Assembly: GCA_963920665.1 (NCBI GenBank)
Contig: OY987267.1
Location: forward strand, 6,572,001 to 6,636,000
Reading direction: 5' to 3'
Origin: Straminergon stramineum
Taxonomy: Eukaryota; Streptophyta; Bryopsida; Hypnales; Calliergonaceae
Length of the DNA: 64,000 nt
The notes beneath the pieces are model-generated. The model made no database searches. It saw nothing but the letters and a program-made list of their open reading frames with translations, and had not been told where the DNA came from. Below are positions 59,331 to 64,000 of the stretch, piece by piece (the stretch's first letter is position 1; every line of letters starts with the position of its first letter). Made by a program: the position numbers and the translations under genes.

Positions 59331-60322
59331 GTTGAATCAGCTCCCACTTGTTGGTAGCACCCACAAGGTCTCCAAGCTGAATTCAACCTCCAAACACTCC
59401 CTTGGGGCGAATTGGGCTGAAATGGGACCAATCAGCCCTCACAAGCACCTTGCAACCCTAACAACGCCAAACCACTCCTCACAAACACAAGACTTCCTCT
59501 CCACACCAAATCAGATCCTAATGAAGCTCACAACCACCACATGCTCGTCATGGGCTGGTGCTACTTCAAAAACACAAGGAAACTCACAATTGTCCTCACA
59601 AATTGGATACTCCACACTCCAAAGATTTCAAGACTTCCAATCAGCCCTAGATGGAAGCTCCCACTCACAATGAGCACCTCATGGACCACAATGGCCTCCA
59701 ACAGCCCTATTTGGCTCACCAAGTCACTCAAGAACCCCAATTGGGTGTCACTCCCTCTCAATGACACAAATCAGCCCTCTTGAGTTCACAATGTCCACTA
59801 TGAGGTCTCACACACTCACAAGGGCACAAACCAGCCCTCTTGCTTCACAAAGTCCACTACTTGGTCTCACACACTCACAAGGGCACAAATCAGCCCTCAA
59901 TGCATGGAAACGCCTCATGCAACCCACAAATGCTATCAAGCCTCACCAAGGACTCTCACAAGATTGCAATTGTCACAATGACAATCACCAATGTACCCAA
60001 ATGCACAATCAGCCCCAATGGGCTACCAATGTACACTTGCAAGCACAAACTCAAACGAGGAGCATGCAACCAGCCCTAACTAGGTCTGATTACAACCATG
60101 AGCAATCTCACACTCAAAAATGGACTCCAAACCTCACAAACCAGCCAACAAAAGCTCAAAACAAAAGATGCACTTCAAAGACTTTTTTCATTTTTTTTGG
60201 AAAATTTACTCACACCATATGGTTTGTAGGTGCCAAAGAGCCCCAAATTCAGTATGCTCCTCCAAGCTCCAAGAACTTCTCCAAATGACTTGAATTTCTC
60301 CCTCATGTGCAACGCCAAGTGC
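59331..60322 (-). other. Copia leader with GGGCTGA repeats
   Basis: This ~990-base untranslated leader between the primer site and gag holds about a dozen copies of TCAGCCC or CCAGCCC (GGGCTGA in element sense). A ~60 bp tandem duplication spans 59768-59886, sharing CTCACACACTCACAAGGGCA. It may be a packaging or translation signal region; that is inference. Confidence 0.65.
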
Positions 60323-60336
60323 GTGGGCCCATAACC
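60323..60336 (-). promoter_or_regulatory. Copia primer-binding site (half-tRNA type)
   Basis: Directly after the 5' LTR the minus strand reads GGTTATGGGCCCAC. Its complement GTGGGCCCATAACC equals 14 bases of the anticodon arm of plant initiator tRNA-Met, not the 3' CCA end used by most elements. Confidence 0.8.
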
Positions 60337-60581
60337 TATTGAGTTTTGAATGGAGAAAGGCTTTACTTAGATGGTAGAAGATACCAAGGCCCATGTGTGG
60401 GCTGAACATAAGCTTAAAGCCTTTCACTAGTTATCCACAAACCATGTGGAATAACTAATAACCTTGGGCTGCCTTTGACTACAAGCAACACCCAATAGAC
60501 TCTAAGTCTAACTAAGAGTCTAATACTACTCCTAGGGCTGAATGTACACTATCTACACTAATATGTACATGATCTTCAACA
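60337..60581 (-). repeat. Copia 5' LTR (right)
   Basis: 245 bp with inverted tips TGTTGA and TCAATA. It differs from the 3' LTR at one position. Confidence 0.95.
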
Positions 60582-60586
60582 TTCCT
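60582..60586 (+). repeat. Copia target duplication, right (TTCCT)
   Basis: It matches 55045-55049 and restores the foldback arm when one copy and the element are removed. Confidence 0.9.
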
Positions 60587-60626
60587 AACTTGCTATTAAC
60601 GTATATTTTTAGTGAATGTTGGTTTT

Positions 60627-61650
60627 CGACTCATGCTGTGAAATTATTTACATAAAAATTCTTTGGACACTTTTAGTCCTTGACATCTTTATTGGGTTGA
60701 ACTTCAAAATCTTTCATTTAGTATACTCTATTCTTTCAGTCCAAATAAACAAATTTTCCTTAAATTTTCTTTTTCATAGATGAAACAAGTGTCTTCTACA
60801 AGTCAAATAATTTTCACATTAATTGACCTTATTGTGAATTTATGAATAAAAAGTGAAAAAAATTATATGAAATAGTGCAAGTGAGGGGCTTGCCTAAAAA
60901 ATGAGGTTTAGAAACAAAGTATGTGTGATATATAATTGAGCAAAGAACAACACGATATTTTTTTAAAAGTACCTAAGCTTTTGATGATGTGGCTTTGTCG
61001 AGCTTTTGAGCCCAAGAACTCAAATTCTACTTTGCAAAAAGATATAAAGACTTTAGATTTGAATAGAGACTCAAATTATGAAGAAGTATGCAAAAATTTT
61101 AATAGCAAAATAATGTTTTGCTCCACCTACTCAAATTGGATTTTTTTGAAGATTTTTACCATTTAAAAAATTGATTATATTTCAACTCATGTGGTCATGA
61201 ATTTCAAGTTTTTTTCAAATCATGTATTGGAAATTATTTCTCAACAATCCTACCATTTGGCTATCGTGTTCACAACAATGTTTGAGATATTTTTTGAATA
61301 TTACTAACTACTTTCCTTTAATTCCCTTATTGAACTGTTTTTGCAAGTATTGGTCTTGGTTATTTTCTCTAATTTTTACACTAAATAAAAAATTTACATA
61401 TTTTTTCACCTATTTTTTTATATTGATGTTTTCAAATTTTACTTGTTTTTTTTTCCCAATTCCACCAGCTAACCGAACTAACCACCAATTTTTTTCCGAA
61501 AACTGATTCACAAGCTTTTTACTTCATCCAATAAAGTGAATCAATGTTATTGAAAGTGGTCTACATTGTTTGAAGGCTTGAATGTTGCATTGTTGTAGAA
61601 GCATAGTGTTGGTTGGTTTACGCTACTAGAAGAAATGTGCAAGTATTGTA
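60627..61650. other. Gene-free AT-rich stretch
   Basis: No gene is recognised; the short Phe-rich frame at 61222-61506 reflects base composition. CTACTAGAAGAAATG at 61624 looks like a lone CACTA-type end. Confidence 0.35.
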
Positions 61651-61956
61651 GGAGGTCCACAAAGCGTTTGGGCTCTACAAGCATCCTCTAACACAAAGGT
61701 ATGTTTTGCTTTCTCAGTGCACCAACAATGTATAAAATTGTGTACATTTCAAGAGGTGGATGCTTTTAGCAACCACTATGTTTCAACTTCAAAAATTCAT
61801 AACTAATTCCACAAAGCTCCAAAATATATATAAATACTAGGGTTAGATGCCAATTCTATTTGTCTTTCAAGTAAAATTTACTGAAAAATATTTCAAAGAA
61901 GCTGAACCTCCCCCAAATTAATTTTCAGCTCTTAAATGGGTGCTTTATGGACCTCC
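61651..61956. mobile_element. Small TIR element (306 bp)
   Basis: GGAGGTCCACAAAGCG at the left mirrors TGCTTTATGGACCTCC at the right. Part of it recurs inverted at 53460-53718. No target duplication is clear. Confidence 0.5.
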
Positions 61957-64000
61957 CACTTTACCCACTGTAAGCTCATCAAGCAAAGTGCACCAGTTCG
62001 ATTTTATTATGTCAAAAAACTTGATTTTGCTATGTCAAAAAAATAAAAATTAGAACTTGATTTTATTGTTTCTGTTATGAATACTGGCGTGAGTACTTAA
62101 TTCAATGGTGTATGATGCTGTGTACTGTACAATGTACAGATGGAGACATGATGCACATTCACGGTGAGGATTCATTTGTTGTCAATATGATATGTTTCAC
62201 CTGGACGGTACAAAAATATTTGAGCCTTTAAATATTACTCACTCAACTGTATAATCAGGGTAATAAGTGCCTTCATAAATACAAATGTCACAGCCACAAA
62301 CTCGGTTCTACTATCAATAATTTGCAGTATGCTTGAGACAGAATTCATTCACTTTTCTATACTAATTTGTGTCCAGGTCGTGGCAGGGCCTTAGGGGTGC
62401 AAAACAGCCCACGCTTGTGAATCTTGTGAATGTGTAAGTAATCATTTGGAAATCAAGGATTGATGAAAGAACTCTGCTACCTAAGATCCAAAAACTGTGC
62501 ACATGGGTGGTGCGTGGATGATGTGGAAGAACGACATGCTTCTGCAACCTCAGGAATCACTCAAATGGTGTACTCCATCGGATGGCCACGTACTACCTTC
62601 CGATCAGTCTGACCTGCTAGCTCGCAAGAGTTCTTACAATTTGAACAAAAGCGACACATCTGCACATCGACAAGGAAATCTGCACACTTAAGGTACGTCG
62701 CTTTGCTATCAAAAGTGGCAGGCAACTGCGTGCAAGGTATACGACCTGCTCGACATTCATTTTCGGTTGGAATGAATACCCTGAGACAGTTGCGTATCAG
62801 CTTTGAATCGAAGCTGGATGCTGAAGTGAAGCTATCAATCCCGAGCTTGGCAGTACCCGTAGTTCCCCACAATTCAATTATTAGAGGATCGACTGTAACC
62901 AGCTCACACCTGATCTCTCAAACCTGTTCTCACGGGAGTGCACATTTGTCCTGAATTTTGTCCTCACTTGCTGAGGGGTCTGCGACTCTCTTGGAATGCA
63001 CACTAGTAATTAAAAGCTTACACCAGGAATACTTCTTTGGGTCTCAGGTGAAGAATAATAAAAGATTATGCGTCACAAAGATTACTTCATACTCCTGTAT
63101 TATGCATGTGTCCGTAGGTGATACGATCAATTGAAAAGTGAAATGTCACAAATTGGGAGCGTATACAAGTTTTTGAAACAATTTAGAAAATGAGCCAAAC
63201 CTAATGAACACTAGAAAATCTTGGAGAGCCACGAGGCTCAAGGAGGTTAAGACCTAATTCATACTAAGTTATGCACTTGAATCAACAACATCCAAGAACA
63301 ATAATCACAATGCTCTCATTGAATGCAGCATTGGAGCATTACACCTTTCCCTCTCAAGCAAAACATACAGACGCAACACATCTGCACATCTTATGAATTG
63401 TCAACGTAGCGAGTATTAATATACGGAATGTGCTGTAGTGATGGAAGCCACATTTACGCCCTGTAGTAGTCTTTAGTCCAATTCATACAAGTGTTTGCAG
63501 TTTGACGTGAACTTCTAATTAACATGAACGCAGACATGTTTACACACATTATTTAACACACAGTAATAGTCCAACACAAACTCTTGTAGATTGATATGGA
63601 CTTCTAAGCTAACGTGATTGCAGCCATGTTTGCTTCACATAATGTCAATGCAGGAGAGTTTCTGTGCCGTGGCATGTTTGGATTGGTTGAAGAGAGGCAA
63701 ATTAAGATTGATAATGCTCACTGCTTGCCTTGTGCAAGTTTTCAACAAGGTGGGTATGAAATAAAAATTTCATCGGTCTAGCAGTGAGAGAAATCTAAGA
63801 GAAATCTCTACTACTACCAACCAGTATTAACTTCGTGAGTGCGGATCCGCCTAACATAATCTAAATGAAGGAGACTTTCGCCGTTGTGGCATGTTTTGAT
63901 TGGTTAAGCAATCAAAGAAGTCAAGCGTATCAACTCTCCTACATTGATATTATGTCCAGTGATTGCAAAGTAGGCCAAGTCATAAAAAATAATCATCAAT
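61957..64000. other. Low-repeat terminal segment, no gene recognised
   Basis: From about 62380 to 63000 the base composition is more even than the surrounding repeats. Frames on both strands (62561-62872 minus, 62703-62954 plus) are protein-like in length but unrecognised. Positions 63478-63633 hold two related units 89 bp apart, and 63636-63692 recurs in part at 63852-63909, with an inverted piece at 63936. Confidence 0.35.

Larger units (their letters stand above)
55050..60581 (-). mobile_element. Ty1/copia LTR retrotransposon, complete but disabled
   Basis: The element is 5,532 bp. Its two 245-bp LTRs differ at one site, and it has a 5-bp target duplication, primer-binding site, polypurine tract and gag-protease-integrase-RT-RNase H in copia order on the minus strand. 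The LTRs run TGTTGA...TCAATA, so the usual final CA is TA. Three lesions break the polyprotein: TAG at 57939-57941, a one-base shift near 57328-57331, and TAG at 56821-56823. It could move only with help from intact relatives. Confidence 0.95.
54492..60626. mobile_element. Foldback element split by the copia insertion
   Basis: The left arm (54492-54778) starts with ACATTCACTAAAAATATA and contains GAAGAACAACTATGGGGGCA. The right arm runs 54789-55049 and resumes after the copia element at 60587-60626 (TATATTTTTAGTGAATGT). Without the 5.5-kb insertion the hairpin would be about 600 bp with arms of about 280 bp. No coding frame is present. Confidence 0.75.

Noticed and set aside
55415..59673. Plus-strand frames across the copia element
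   Set aside because: They are antisense to gag-pol and encode nothing recognisable.
1..64000. CRISPR arrays, bacterial operons, rRNA genes, organelle gene clusters
   Set aside because: None is visible. Direct repeats here are plant tandem repeats without regular spacers, and the genes are eukaryotic with a spliceosomal intron.

Overview
The window is nuclear DNA of a land plant. It holds one clear, apparently intact host gene, a phenylalanine ammonia-lyase (PAL) on the minus strand at 18150-20658. It also holds one complete but disabled Ty1/copia retrotransposon on the minus strand at 55050-60581. Almost everything else is AT-rich repeat DNA: LTR-like blocks, CACTA-type elements and hairpin MITEs, a Stowaway-type MITE, other terminal-inverted-repeat elements, large foldbacks and tandem repeats. 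The species cannot be named from this. PAL, the Stowaway MITE and the CACTA MITEs say plant. The PAL intron is not at the usual angiosperm site, which leans (inference only) towards a lineage outside the angiosperms.

Layout. 1-4375: LTR-like unit(s) made of a left half (here called R1) and a right half (R2). 4376-6677: AT-rich filler. 6678-14261: R2-R2-R1-R1, the whole block on the minus strand. 14262-16100: AT-rich. 16135-21480: PAL neighbourhood, flanked by two inverted copies of a promoter-like repeat (R4). 21500-26560: degenerate repeats, a hairpin MITE and a large inverted repeat with ~643 bp arms (23773-25730). 26565-30810: two CACTA-type elements (1.69 and 1.29 kb), each with a 3-bp target duplication. 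31094-34893: a TIR element, a hairpin MITE and unassigned DNA. 34894-43705: R1-R1-R2-R2 on the plus strand, bounded by a 5-bp duplication AGGTG; this is the reverse complement, in layout, of 6678-14261. 43711-54490: unassigned DNA with several TIR elements and MITEs. 54492-60626: a foldback element whose right arm was split by the copia insertion. 60627-64000: AT-rich DNA, one small TIR element, then a less repetitive terminal segment.

How the parts relate. PAL is the only unit with a clear host function (entry into the phenylpropanoid pathway). The repeats record layers of insertion: copia into a foldback, a CACTA element into a tandem array, and a MITE into one copy of a duplicated sequence whose other copy is an empty site. 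The most unusual points are the PAL intron position, a copia primer-binding site matching the anticodon arm of initiator tRNA-Met, and a short hairpin kept with base-pair covariation in all five R2 copies.
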